From: Methylococcales bacterium
GTDB taxonomy: Bacteria > Pseudomonadota > Gammaproteobacteria > Methylococcales > Methylomonadaceae
DNA: 64,000 bases
Direction: 5' to 3'
Assembly (NCBI GenBank): GCA_030654015.1
Contig: JAURYI010000108.1
Coordinates: 28,607-92,606, forward strand
This document shows, piece by piece, positions 19,821 to 28,232 of the stretch; within the stretch, counting starts at the first letter, position 1; every line of letters begins with the position of its first letter. The position numbers and the translations under genes are program-made. The notes under the pieces were generated by a model. That model saw nothing but the letters and a program-made list of their open reading frames with translations, was not told the origin of the DNA and did no database searches.

Positions 19821-22800
19821 TTGATTCCGCTGTCACCACTACCGAACCGTATTGCCAACCCCATGAAAAATAAAAATATTTATCAAAATATCTCAAAAAT
19901 CCGTCGTGATTATAATTCATGGGTTGCTAATGAAAGTTTAGAAGACTACGCCTTGCGCTTTGCGCCGCGTAGTTTTCGTAAATGGTCAGAATTTCAAGTC
20001 GCCAATACTGCATTCGGCTCAACCTCGTTTTTAGTGCTGGAAGCGATAGGCGGCTTTTTATCCATTCATTACGGTTTCACCAATGCGTTCTGGGCAATTT
20101 TAATTGTCGGACTGGTCATCTTCATCACCAGTTTTCCCATCAGTTATTACGCCGCTCGATACAATATCGACATCGACCTACTGACCCGCAGTGCGGGTTT
20201 TGGCTACATCGGCTCAACCATTACCTCGCTGATTTACGCCTCGTTTACTTTTACCCTGTTTGCCTTAGAAGCCTCGATTATGTCGCTGGCGTTGGAACTG
20301 TATTTTCATATTCCCATCCAACTTGCCCACGTTATCAGTGCGGTCAGCGTAATTCCGTTAGTCACCTTTGGCATTACCACTATCAGCCGAATGCAGTTAT
20401 GGACGCAACCTGTGTGGTTGCTGTTGTTAATCGCGCCGTATATTGCCGTGGTGATGCACGAACAGGACGCGCTGTTGACCGCGCAAACCTTTTTTTGGAT
20501 AGCCAGTAGCGGACAGGGTTTTAACTGGCTATTGTTTGGCAGTGCCACCACGGTGGCATTTTCAATGGTGGCGCAAATCGGTGAACAAGTGGATTTTTTA
20601 CGCTTTATGCCTGAAAAAACCGAAAAAAATAAAACGCGCTGGTGGTTGGCAACCATCAGTGCAGGGCCGGGTTGGATATTGTTCGGAATGCTGCGGCAAT
20701 TAGGCGGCGCGTTACTGGCGCATTTAGCGATACGCCACGGCATTGTGCCTGAACACGCGCACGAACCCACGCAAATGTATTTGATTGCTTATCAGGAATT
20801 ATTACCTGATCCTGAATGGGCATTAGCGGCAACCACGCTATTTGTGATTATCAGCCAGCTTAAAATCAATGTGACCAATGCCTATGCAGGCTCATTAGCG
20901 TGGTCTAATTTTTTCTCCCGCATTACCCACAGTCATCCAGGGCGGGTAGTCTGGTTATTATTTAATGTCTCCATTGCCTTATTATTAATGGAATTCGGCG
21001 TATTTGGTGCGCTGGAAAAAGTATTGGGCTTATTTTCCAATATGTCGATAGCGTGGATTAGTGCGGTAGCGGCAGAATTAATGATTAATAAACCGTTAAA
21101 ACTCAGCCCTGATATTATTGAATTTAAACGCGCTTATTTACCTGATTTAAATCCTGTCGGACTTATTGCCACCTTTGTTGCGTCTTTAGTGTCGATACTG
21201 GCATATATTGGTTTATTTGGTGAGTATGCACAGGCATTTTCCGCGTTTATTTCTTTGGGCTTAGCCTTTGTATTAGTGCCTATTATTGCTTTTTTTGCAG
21301 GACATAAACATTATTTGGCGCGTGACCGTAATAAAAGAAACAACCATAGTCATAATATATGCTGTATTTGTGAAAATGAATTTGAACATGAAGATATTGC
21401 TTATTGCCCCGCCTATAACGACAGTATCTGCTCACTCTGCTGTACGCTGGATGCGCGGTGTTTGGATGCCTGTAAACCCAATGCCCGTTTAGATGATTAT
21501 TTAGAAAAATTTGCGCGGCGTTTTATATCCTCGCGGATGAGCTTAACTGCACGGTTGCGCTTATTACGCTTTGGATTTTTATTTTGTTTTTTATCGGTAC
21601 TGACCAGTATTTTTATCGGCATTATTTATTATCAGGATTTACTGGTTGCCCAATCCTCTCTATTTACTTTTCAAGTATTATCCAGCAATTTTATTAAAGT
21701 CTATACGTCATTATTGGTGTTTATCGGCTTATGTACTTGGTGGCTGATATTAAACGATGAAAGCCGCCGTGTTGCGCACGAAGAAACGGGTAAACAAACG
21801 CAATTATTATTAATGGAAATTGAAGAGCATAAAAAAACCGATACTAAATTAGAGCAGGCATTAAAAATGGCAGATTCTGCCAACAGTGCGAAAAGCCGCT
21901 TTCTCAGTAATATGAGCCACGAAATTCGCACACCATTAAATAGTATTATCGGTTATTCCTATATTCTGCACAAAGACCCGACCATTCCAGAACACCGACG
22001 GCAAGCGGTCGATACCTTAAAACGCAGTGGTGAACATTTATCCGCACTGATTGAAGATATACTCGATATTGCGCGTATTGAAGCGCGTAAATTTGAATTA
22101 AATTATGAACCGCTTGATTTTCATGATTTTATCGAACATTTAGTGCGAATTTACAAAGTGCAGGCAGAAGACAAAGGCTTAAGTTTTCGCTGTCAAATAG
22201 TCAACACGCTACCGCAACAGGTTCGCGCCGATGAAAAACGGATTGGGCAGATTTTGATTAATATCCTCAGTAATGCGATTAAATTTACCCAGTCGGGAGA
22301 AATTATTATTAACATCGGCTACAGCAGCGGCGTAGCCAGTTTTCAAATTATTGATACGGGACAAGGCATTGCTCCTGAACAATTACAAGACATTTTCCAG
22401 CCGTTTACCCGCTTGAATACCACCACAGGCAACGCCATCTCAGGCAGTGGTTTAGGCTTAACCATCAGTAAAATTTTGGCTGAAATCATGGGTGGCGATT
22501 TAGCGGTCAGCAGTGAATTGGGCAAAGGCTCAACCTTTACCGTGCGCTTGTTTTTACCTAATCTGGGAACAATTTCCGAACCTGTACCACAAGACAATAT
22601 TGTCGGTTATCGGGGTCGGCGACAAAAAATATTGATTGTTGACGACCAACCCGAACACCGTGATGTGATGCGTTCTATTCTTGAACCGCTAGGTTTTATC
22701 ATCCATACCGCCAGTTCAGGCGCGGAATCATTAGTACAGGCTCGTACGCATAAACTTGATTTGGTGTTGCTCGATTTAGCGATGCCCGTGATGAACGGTA

Positions 22801-23219
22801 TCGCAACAGCGATACAGTTGCGCAAAAACGGCTTACTCAAACCGATTATTGTTCTCAGTGCCAACGCCTATCCAGAAGACCGCACCGCCGCTATTCATGC
22901 AGGCTGTAATGATTTTCTGGCAAAACCCGTACAGATACATCATTTATTAGCTAAATTAAAACTGCATACCAGCCTGACGTGGAATTATCAAACTGACGAA
23001 CCCGATACCACTGAAGTCACCGAAAAAGAATTGCAATTACCGCCCGCTGATATTTTGCAAAATTTACAGGCATTTGTGCGTATCGGCGATTTATTGGGAC
23101 TGAATAAAAAACTGGAAACACTAGCGAAAACCAACCCCGAATACCTGCCTTTAAGTCAGCGTATCAAAGTCCTTGCCAGCGAGTTTCGCTTGGCAGAAAT
23201 CAAAAAGCTACTGGCTTAA
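19821..23219 (+). CDS. Hybrid histidine kinase with NCS1 transporter sensor domain
   Basis: 1132 residues. Residues about 30-490 form a complete NCS1-like transporter (nucleobase/cytosine permease type), including RKWSEFQVANTAFGS near the start and about 12 membrane segments. A cysteine-rich zinc-ribbon-like module follows at 513-552 (CCxC-x11-C-x7-C-x2-CC-x5-C-x3-C), then two membrane helices, a short coiled coil, HisKA with phospho-acceptor H700 (MSHEIRTPLN), HATPase (GSGLGLTISK) and a receiver domain with D985. A second start at 19863 is possible. Next gene is its likely partner regulator. Sited beside the urea genes, it probably senses a purine, pyrimidine, hydantoin or urea-like compound; ligand unknown. 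Confidence 0.9.
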   Translation: MIPLSPLPNRIANPMKNKNIYQNISKIRRDYNSWVANESLEDYALRFAPRSFRKWSEFQVANTAFGSTSFLVLEAIGGFLSIHYGFTNAFWAILIVGLVIFITSFPISYYAARYNIDIDLLTRSAGFGYIGSTITSLIYASFTFTLFALEASIMSLALELYFHIPIQLAHVISAVSVIPLVTFGITTISRMQLWTQPVWLLLLIAPYIAVVMHEQDALLTAQTFFWIASSGQGFNWLLFGSATTVAFSMVAQIGEQVDFLRFMPEKTEKNKTRWWLATISAGPGWILFGMLRQLGGALLAHLAIRHGIVPEHAHEPTQMYLIAYQELLPDPEWALAATTLFVIISQLKINVTNAYAGSLAWSNFFSRITHSHPGRVVWLLFNVSIALLLMEFGVFGALEKVLGLFSNMSIAWISAVAAELMINKPLKLSPDIIEFKRAYLPDLNPVGLIATFVASLVSILAYIGLFGEYAQAFSAFISLGLAFVLVPIIAFFAGHKHYLARDRNKRNNHSHNICCICENEFEHEDIAYCPAYNDSICSLCCTLDARCLDACKPNARLDDYLEKFARRFISSRMSLTARLRLLRFGFLFCFLSVLTSIFIGIIYYQDLLVAQSSLFTFQVLSSNFIKVYTSLLVFIGLCTWWLILNDESRRVAHEETGKQTQLLLMEIEEHKKTDTKLEQALKMADSANSAKSRFLSNMSHEIRTPLNSIIGYSYILHKDPTIPEHRRQAVDTLKRSGEHLSALIEDILDIARIEARKFELNYEPLDFHDFIEHLVRIYKVQAEDKGLSFRCQIVNTLPQQVRADEKRIGQILINILSNAIKFTQSGEIIINIGYSSGVASFQIIDTGQGIAPEQLQDIFQPFTRLNTTTGNAISGSGLGLTISKILAEIMGGDLAVSSELGKGSTFTVRLFLPNLGTISEPVPQDNIVGYRGRRQKILIVDDQPEHRDVMRSILEPLGFIIHTASSGAESLVQARTHKLDLVLLDLAMPVMNGIATAIQLRKNGLLKPIIVLSANAYPEDRTAAIHAGCNDFLAKPVQIHHLLAKLKLHTSLTWNYQTDEPDTTEVTEKELQLPPADILQNLQAFVRIGDLLGLNKKLETLAKTNPEYLPLSQRIKVLASEFRLAEIKKLLA

Positions 23220-23251
23220 ACCACTCACTCATCTGCATAGGCACTTATATC

Positions 23252-24160
23252 ATGGACACCATAACACCCTCTGCTAACGGCACTATTATGATAGTAGATG
23301 ACACGCCCGCCAATTTGGCATTATTGTCCGACACCTTGTCCGAAGCCAATTACCGTGTACTGGTAGCAACCGACGGACTGTCTGCCATTGAACAAATTGA
23401 CTATTTAAAACCCGATATTATTCTGATGGATGTGGTCATGCCGGGGATAGATGGCTTTGAAACCTGCCGTCGCCTGAAAGCCGATCCTGTCACCTGCGAT
23501 ATTCCGATATTATTTATGACAGGCTTAGGCGAGCTGGATAATTTATTGCGCGGTTTTGGTGAAGGCGGACTGGATTACATCGTCAAACCCATTCGCCCGC
23601 CCGAAGTATTAGCCCGAATTGAAGTGCATCTGGCATTAGCCCGCGCTCGACAACGTGCTGAAAACGCCTTACAACACAGCCCATTTTGCGCCATTGCTGT
23701 CGATGACCTCGGTACTATTACATGGCTAACACCCGCCGCAATTATCCTGCTAACCGAGTCTTTACCTGATACCGAATTAAGCGTAGGCAATTTATTACCT
23801 AAACCGATATTAACTTGGTTTAACAGCAGCCGCAGTATTGCCGCAGAAGAATACCGCAGTTCTGCTGGATTCAATATCAAAATGGCTGCCTGCCAAAATG
23901 CAGGCGAATATTTATTGTTATTAAAAAAATGCGCCAGTGAATGGAATTTGGAAGCTCTAAAAGAAACTCTGGGTTTAACATTTAGAGAAGCAGAAATATT
24001 AATGTGGATTTCACGCGGTAAAACCAACAAAGAAGTCGGTTTAATACTGGAAAGCAGTCACCGCACCGTCAATAAACATTTAGAACATATTTACGAAAAA
24101 CTCGGTGTTACCACCCGTGCCGCCGCCGTAGCAATGGTATTGCAACGCACGGGAACATAA
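23252..24160 (+). CDS. LuxR-type response regulator
   Basis: 302 residues. Receiver domain at 11-130 with acidic pair DD16-17, phospho-acceptor D60 (IILMDVVMPG) and conserved K in YIVKPIRPPE. A PAS-like middle segment (about 145-225, LQHSPFCAIAVDDLGTITWL) precedes a LuxR helix-turn-helix at 233-298 (LTFREAEILMWISRGKTNKEV). It starts 32 bases after the kinase stop and is likely its target. Probable DNA-binding activator of the urea or C1 genes nearby. Confidence 0.92.
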   Translation: MDTITPSANGTIMIVDDTPANLALLSDTLSEANYRVLVATDGLSAIEQIDYLKPDIILMDVVMPGIDGFETCRRLKADPVTCDIPILFMTGLGELDNLLRGFGEGGLDYIVKPIRPPEVLARIEVHLALARARQRAENALQHSPFCAIAVDDLGTITWLTPAAIILLTESLPDTELSVGNLLPKPILTWFNSSRSIAAEEYRSSAGFNIKMAACQNAGEYLLLLKKCASEWNLEALKETLGLTFREAEILMWISRGKTNKEVGLILESSHRTVNKHLEHIYEKLGVTTRAAAVAMVLQRTGT

Positions 24161-24223
24161 TACCAAGCTGGTTCTGTCTCCAACATCACGGATTTACATT
24201 CTGCTTCGCTTTAGGTGTTTGCA

Positions 24224-24363
24224 GCGACTTTGTACGCCTTGCGGGTAACGGCGCAACAATGCGCACTCTGAACTGTGTTTCTCCCGCAAAGCCTGTCCTG
24301 AGTATAACCACAGGTACACAGTCGCCTTTCTTAAAATATCGCGTGCCTCCTTCAAACACGCGA
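24224..24363. ncRNA. Structured intergenic element, candidate small RNA (strand unknown)
   Basis: In the 496-base gap between the response regulator and the cyclase, nested complementary segments can form a branched fold: outer stem GCGACTTTGTAC (24224-24235) with GTACACAGTCGC (24314-24325), one mismatch; next stem GCCTTGCGGG (24236-24245) with CCCGCAAAGC; inner hairpin GCGCA/TGCGC; side hairpin CCTGT (24292-24296) with ACAGG (24310-24314); then a separate hairpin TCGCGTG/CACGCGA at 24339-24363 followed by a T-rich stretch. No known RNA family recognised. Alternative: a decayed mobile palindrome. The rest of the gap (24364-24656) is AT-rich with nothing recognisable. Confidence 0.4.
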
Positions 24364-24656
24364 CTTCTTTCCTAATTGCCCATTTTAAATTAATGGTCTC
24401 TTCTATTTTTCTAGGCGATAATTAAAAATCACGTTAGAGTTAACGGTTTACATACGTTATAGAAAAACTCGAATACCGCATAGCAGCATCTTAATTTCAG
24501 TATTATTTGAAAGACAAGTTTTCTAACGAAAAAATTTCGCGAGTAATAAACATCGGGTGCAGGCAAAACCTAAACCCCCTTACGTCTAGCATTATATCGG
24601 TAGCACTACCAAACATTTTTACCTGTCGGATCGGATTTAATCTATTTAGAATTTAT

Positions 24657-26042
24657 ATGAACAACAATGCACGATATTTATTACGCAACGCACTGCATGA
24701 GCATGGTATTGACATCATTCATGATGCCGTGCGACTTCAAGCCGTTCTTAATAATTATGCACAAGATCAATTCAAGACCGAAATTTATTTATGGGTTTTA
24801 TCTGCAACAGACAATATTCCTGATACGCTGCTAAAAAACAATTCAGACCCCTTCCCCCTTCCATTCAACGTCTTAATCGCCAAGTTAAGCATACAACTGC
24901 ATGAGAATTTTCGCATTGATAAAGCATCTGCTATGTGGACAATTGATAGCTGGATATTCGCGCTTAATCTCACCGTTGCTCTAAGCCTTGTGCCTATTAT
25001 TGACAGTAATTTTAAGAGTGGTCGCGAGGTGAAATCGTTAATCAACATAGAACAAACCACCGAAAAACTTGCTGTACTGTTTGCTGATATTTGTGGCAGC
25101 ACCTCACTTTACGACAACATCGGTGATGATTTAGCACGTCATTTTACCGCCAACTGCATTAAGACCATGAGTAGTCAAATTGCACCTTATAAAGGTACAC
25201 TGATTAAAACCATCGGCGATGAAATCATGTGTACTTTCCCTGATGCCAAAGCCGCGCTAAATGCCGCCTGTGCTATGCAAAATGCGGTAAAAAACAGCAG
25301 GGAAGATTCAAAACAACCCTTATCCATTCGTATAGGCTTTCATTATGGTGTTGTTATTTGTGAAGCTGATGATGTGTTTGGTGACACGGTTAATGTAGCG
25401 GCGCGTGTTGCAGGAATTGCCAAAACGGATCAAATCATGACCACTGCCGCAACATTTGCCGCCCTTCCTGCCACATTACAAAATCAAACCCGACCCTTTA
25501 AAAGTACCAACCTAAAAGGCAAGCAAGATCAATGTGAAATTTACTGGGTATTATGGCAAGAAAATAATGAAGTTCAGCCTTTGCCTCCTACCTCGCATTA
25601 CGACACGCACTCTTCTACGCAAGTCATTTTGAAATACATACCCAAAAATACGACCTATAAACAAATTCTACAGTTTATAAAACCCGCGCTAAAAGGGGGC
25701 ATATTCAGTAAACCTGGAAAAATCGACCGTATTTCAGTCTTAGCACAAAAGAAAGAACCCTCTAATGCAACGGAGTTCCACGCCATTTTGTCCATTCAAC
25801 CAGACGAAGCGGCTAAAAGAATCATTAATAAACTGCATAGAAAGCAATTAAACGGTCACTACATCGCTGTTGCAGAATATATTGAACGCTCTATTCACAA
25901 TAACAGAAGCAACACCTATACCAAGGGTACATACCCAGAAGGTAATCACTTTATTGAGTGCCGCGATACAACGAAACGCTTTCGGTTAATCACAATAGAA
26001 CAGCTAAAAAATTTTAACTGGACTGAGAATACCGAGGCGTAG
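24657..26042 (+). CDS. Class III adenylate/guanylate cyclase with shared N-terminal domain
   Basis: 461 residues from ATG at 24657; the open frame reaches back to 24507, but only from 24657 does it align with two other proteins here. Residues 1-110 match the N termini of the genes at 40709 and 41729 (HGIDI..D..RL..LL..YA..QFK.EI). Residues about 140-310 are a class III cyclase: metal Asp in LFADICGST, second Asp in IGDEIMC, transition-state NVAAR in DVFGDTVNVAARV. The C terminus (about 325-430) has an RRM-like pattern. No membrane segment; likely cytoplasmic. Makes cAMP or cGMP; substrate not determined here. Confidence 0.85.
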   Translation: MNNNARYLLRNALHEHGIDIIHDAVRLQAVLNNYAQDQFKTEIYLWVLSATDNIPDTLLKNNSDPFPLPFNVLIAKLSIQLHENFRIDKASAMWTIDSWIFALNLTVALSLVPIIDSNFKSGREVKSLINIEQTTEKLAVLFADICGSTSLYDNIGDDLARHFTANCIKTMSSQIAPYKGTLIKTIGDEIMCTFPDAKAALNAACAMQNAVKNSREDSKQPLSIRIGFHYGVVICEADDVFGDTVNVAARVAGIAKTDQIMTTAATFAALPATLQNQTRPFKSTNLKGKQDQCEIYWVLWQENNEVQPLPPTSHYDTHSSTQVILKYIPKNTTYKQILQFIKPALKGGIFSKPGKIDRISVLAQKKEPSNATEFHAILSIQPDEAAKRIINKLHRKQLNGHYIAVAEYIERSIHNNRSNTYTKGTYPEGNHFIECRDTTKRFRLITIEQLKNFNWTENTEA

Positions 26043-26068
26043 AACCACCGCGCTATTGTAGAATTAAT

Positions 26069-26142
26069 CTCAGTTTGGTTATGACAGGGAACGTGACTGA
26101 ACCTGCGAGGTTTTAAAAACCTCGCAGGTCTTTATTGCACAC
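26069..26142 (-). repeat. Palindromic repeat family A, copy 2 (inverted)
   Basis: Perfect 29-base palindrome at 26101-26129 (arms ACCTGCGAGGTTTT and complement around one A). Its flanks match the other two copies when read on the minus strand (CAGTTTGGTTATGAC on the left, CTTTATTGCAC on the right). It lies between the convergent cyclase and fhcC genes and could terminate both. Confidence 0.8.
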
Positions 26143-26165
26143 ATCAGAATAAAATGGACTGACTA

Positions 26166-26981
26166 TTAGTTTAACTTAACCAACACCTCACCCTGCCCGA
26201 TTTCTGCCATATCGCCTGCGTAGCGTTGTACGCGATTAAATCCCACTGACCCATCGGCGAATTTTGAATTTAAGGCTTTAAACGAGTTAAATAAAATCGG
26301 TAAGAATGCCAAGGTGTGCGCACCGCAATCGTTGAAACTGGCGGATAGTTGCGGCGCATTCCAGAGTAATAATGTACCGCGTCGCATCGCGTAGCCTAAA
26401 TATCTGCCTGTGTTGCCCATGACGGCGATTGTGCCTGCGGTCATGCGTGAACCACAATAATCGCCTGCGTTGCCTTCGATTAAAATCAAACCACGGCGGA
26501 GATGGTCGCCCACGCGCTGACCTGCGTTGCCTTTGACTAAAATAATGCCGCCTTTCATACCCATTTTATTGCCGGGTAATGCCGCGCCTAAAAAATCGCC
26601 GACATTGCCCGACACTTCCAGATAACCATTTTTCATTTCACAGGCGGCGTATAAACCCGCATTGCCTGAGACTTTTATCTCGCCTTTTTTCATGCTCATG
26701 CCTAAATACGCACCGGCATCACCTTCAACAGTAATCGTGCCGCCGTCCAGTTCTTTGCCGATAAAATCCAGCTTTTCAATGCTGTTTTTAATGACAATGT
26801 TTTGCGCGTCTGAGCCGTCGATAGTGAACAATTCATCGACACGAAATTTACGTTTGCCGCTTTGTAATTCCTGCGCGGCAATGTCGGCAATACTCAAACC
26901 CTGTAACGTTTGACACACTAACGGCGACATATCGACACGTTGCACAGGTTGCGTTTTCAACGTAAAAGTTAATGCGCTCAT
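26166..26981 (-). CDS. fhcC: Formyltransferase/hydrolase complex subunit C
   Basis: 271 residues with a beta-helix of repeated glycine-rich turns (EGDAGAYLG, SGNAGLYAA, SGNVGDFLG, KGNAGQRVG, EGNAGDYCG, MGNTGRYLG), the GXGXG architecture of FwdC/FmdC and glutamate synthase C-terminal domains. Structural subunit of the Fhc complex that releases formate from formyl-tetrahydromethanopterin via a methanofuran-like cofactor. Last gene of the leftward fhc operon; overlaps fhcD by ATGA. Confidence 0.95.
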   Translation of the reverse strand: MSALTFTLKTQPVQRVDMSPLVCQTLQGLSIADIAAQELQSGKRKFRVDELFTIDGSDAQNIVIKNSIEKLDFIGKELDGGTITVEGDAGAYLGMSMKKGEIKVSGNAGLYAACEMKNGYLEVSGNVGDFLGAALPGNKMGMKGGIILVKGNAGQRVGDHLRRGLILIEGNAGDYCGSRMTAGTIAVMGNTGRYLGYAMRRGTLLLWNAPQLSASFNDCGAHTLAFLPILFNSFKALNSKFADGSVGFNRVQRYAGDMAEIGQGEVLVKLN

Positions 26982-27874
26982 GCCATAATCTCCTGTAAAT
27001 GAAAGTGGAACGGCCCTAGTTTACCGCCGTAATTACCCGCGCTGATGCGTTCAATGCCCTCTGCCGCGCCCAAATCACACACCGCCTGTATGCCGACGCG
27101 CATGGCATTATCAATATCTTCTTTGGTTAAACCGTCAATGACGATTTCCATCACTGATTCAATATTGGGCGATAAATCGGTTTTAGTTGCGCCTTTCAAA
27201 GTCGGGCAGAATGCGTCATTGGTCGAAGCATTCAGGGTTTTGTATTTAGAACCGACTTTAGACCCAGAACGCACTACGCCACCCGGAAACGGCATGATGA
27301 CATTAGGCATTTTACGCATGGCTTCAATTGCCGCTTCACACGCGGCAAGGGCTTGTGGTTGCGAACGTGCTAAGACCAGAAAGTTACCGCCGCCAACGGC
27401 ATTAACTTGACCTGTGGTCGCTTCGGTTAAAAATTCGCCGTCCATGACGGGAATGCGCCAATAACGTTTGCCTGAGATTTTTTTGGCAATTTGAAAACCG
27501 TCACCAAAATAACGCAGGTTTTTACCCAAGGGGATTTTTATGTCGCTGTCTATGCCTGCAAATAACGCGGTCGTCGGTGCAGTCAATACACATTGTCCCG
27601 CACGGGTTTCCAGTTGTTTTGCCAGACCTTTGCCACCCATGGCAAAAATCAATACTGACACCCCTGCCCTGCCGTCTGGGGTTTCATCGGGACTTAATAC
27701 CCGCTCAATACCTGCTTCACAACCGCAAGCAATAACAGACGTGGCGAACCCCGTCATGGTTTGCGCGGCTATCATTGCCCATTTTGCATTTTGCGCGGTA
27801 ATAATGGCGCGGGTGGCTTTCATCGGAAAAGCCTCCGCGAAGGTTTCATCAATCGTTACACCGTTAATAATCAT
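26978..27874 (-). CDS. fhcD: Formylmethanofuran-tetrahydromethanopterin formyltransferase FhcD (Ftr)
   Basis: 298 residues, the normal length of Ftr. Starts MIINGVTIDETFAEAFPMKATR, the family N terminus (shown in parts), with conserved PFPGGVVRSGSKVGSKYK and an ISAGNYGGKLGPFHFHL C terminus. Transfers the formyl group from formyl-tetrahydromethanopterin to the methanofuran-like carrier bound by FhcA/B. Cytoplasmic; part of formaldehyde oxidation in methanotrophs. Its stop overlaps the fhcC start. Confidence 0.96.
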   Translation of the reverse strand: MIINGVTIDETFAEAFPMKATRAIITAQNAKWAMIAAQTMTGFATSVIACGCEAGIERVLSPDETPDGRAGVSVLIFAMGGKGLAKQLETRAGQCVLTAPTTALFAGIDSDIKIPLGKNLRYFGDGFQIAKKISGKRYWRIPVMDGEFLTEATTGQVNAVGGGNFLVLARSQPQALAACEAAIEAMRKMPNVIMPFPGGVVRSGSKVGSKYKTLNASTNDAFCPTLKGATKTDLSPNIESVMEIVIDGLTKEDIDNAMRVGIQAVCDLGAAEGIERISAGNYGGKLGPFHFHLQEIMA

Positions 27875-27957
27875 AAAATTCCACTCTGTTTAAACTTGTA
27901 GTTCCAGCATGACTAGCCATCTATGTGAACCATTCAACCTGCTGACTGTGAACAAGG

Positions 27958-28098
27958 CTATTTTTTAAAAATCTCGTTCTTAAATTTCTGCCAATATCTC
28001 TTAAAGCCTTCCCTATCAATCAAATAATAGATAAACATCAACAACACAGGCCACAAAACAATGAACAATATTTTTGCAATAAGACCAAGAATTTCCAT
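27958..28098 (-). CDS. Small single-span membrane protein inside the fhc operon
   Basis: 46 codons from ATG at 28098 to TAG at 27958, too short for most ORF screens. A clear Shine-Dalgarno sequence (TAGGAGATTACC before ATG) favours translation. Residues 4-27 are hydrophobic (LGLIAKILFIVLWPVLLMFIY), followed by a basic/aromatic tail (DREGFKRYWQKFKNEIFKK), so topology is probably N-out or N-in with a cytoplasmic basic tail. It occupies the 358-base fhcA-fhcD gap on the same strand. Function unknown; possibly a membrane anchor or assembly factor for Fhc, which is speculation. Confidence 0.6.
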   Translation of the reverse strand: MEILGLIAKILFIVLWPVLLMFIYYLIDREGFKRYWQKFKNEIFKK

Positions 28099-28232
28099 GG
28101 TAATCTCCTAATTTTGGGGTTGCGTTTTTGTTGAAGACTTTACTCAGTGCGATGGGTCGTAATGAGGTACGATTCAATAAAGCAATCCCAGCATTTAATC
28201 GCTTTGCTGGGATTCGCTTAAACTCATTCAGC

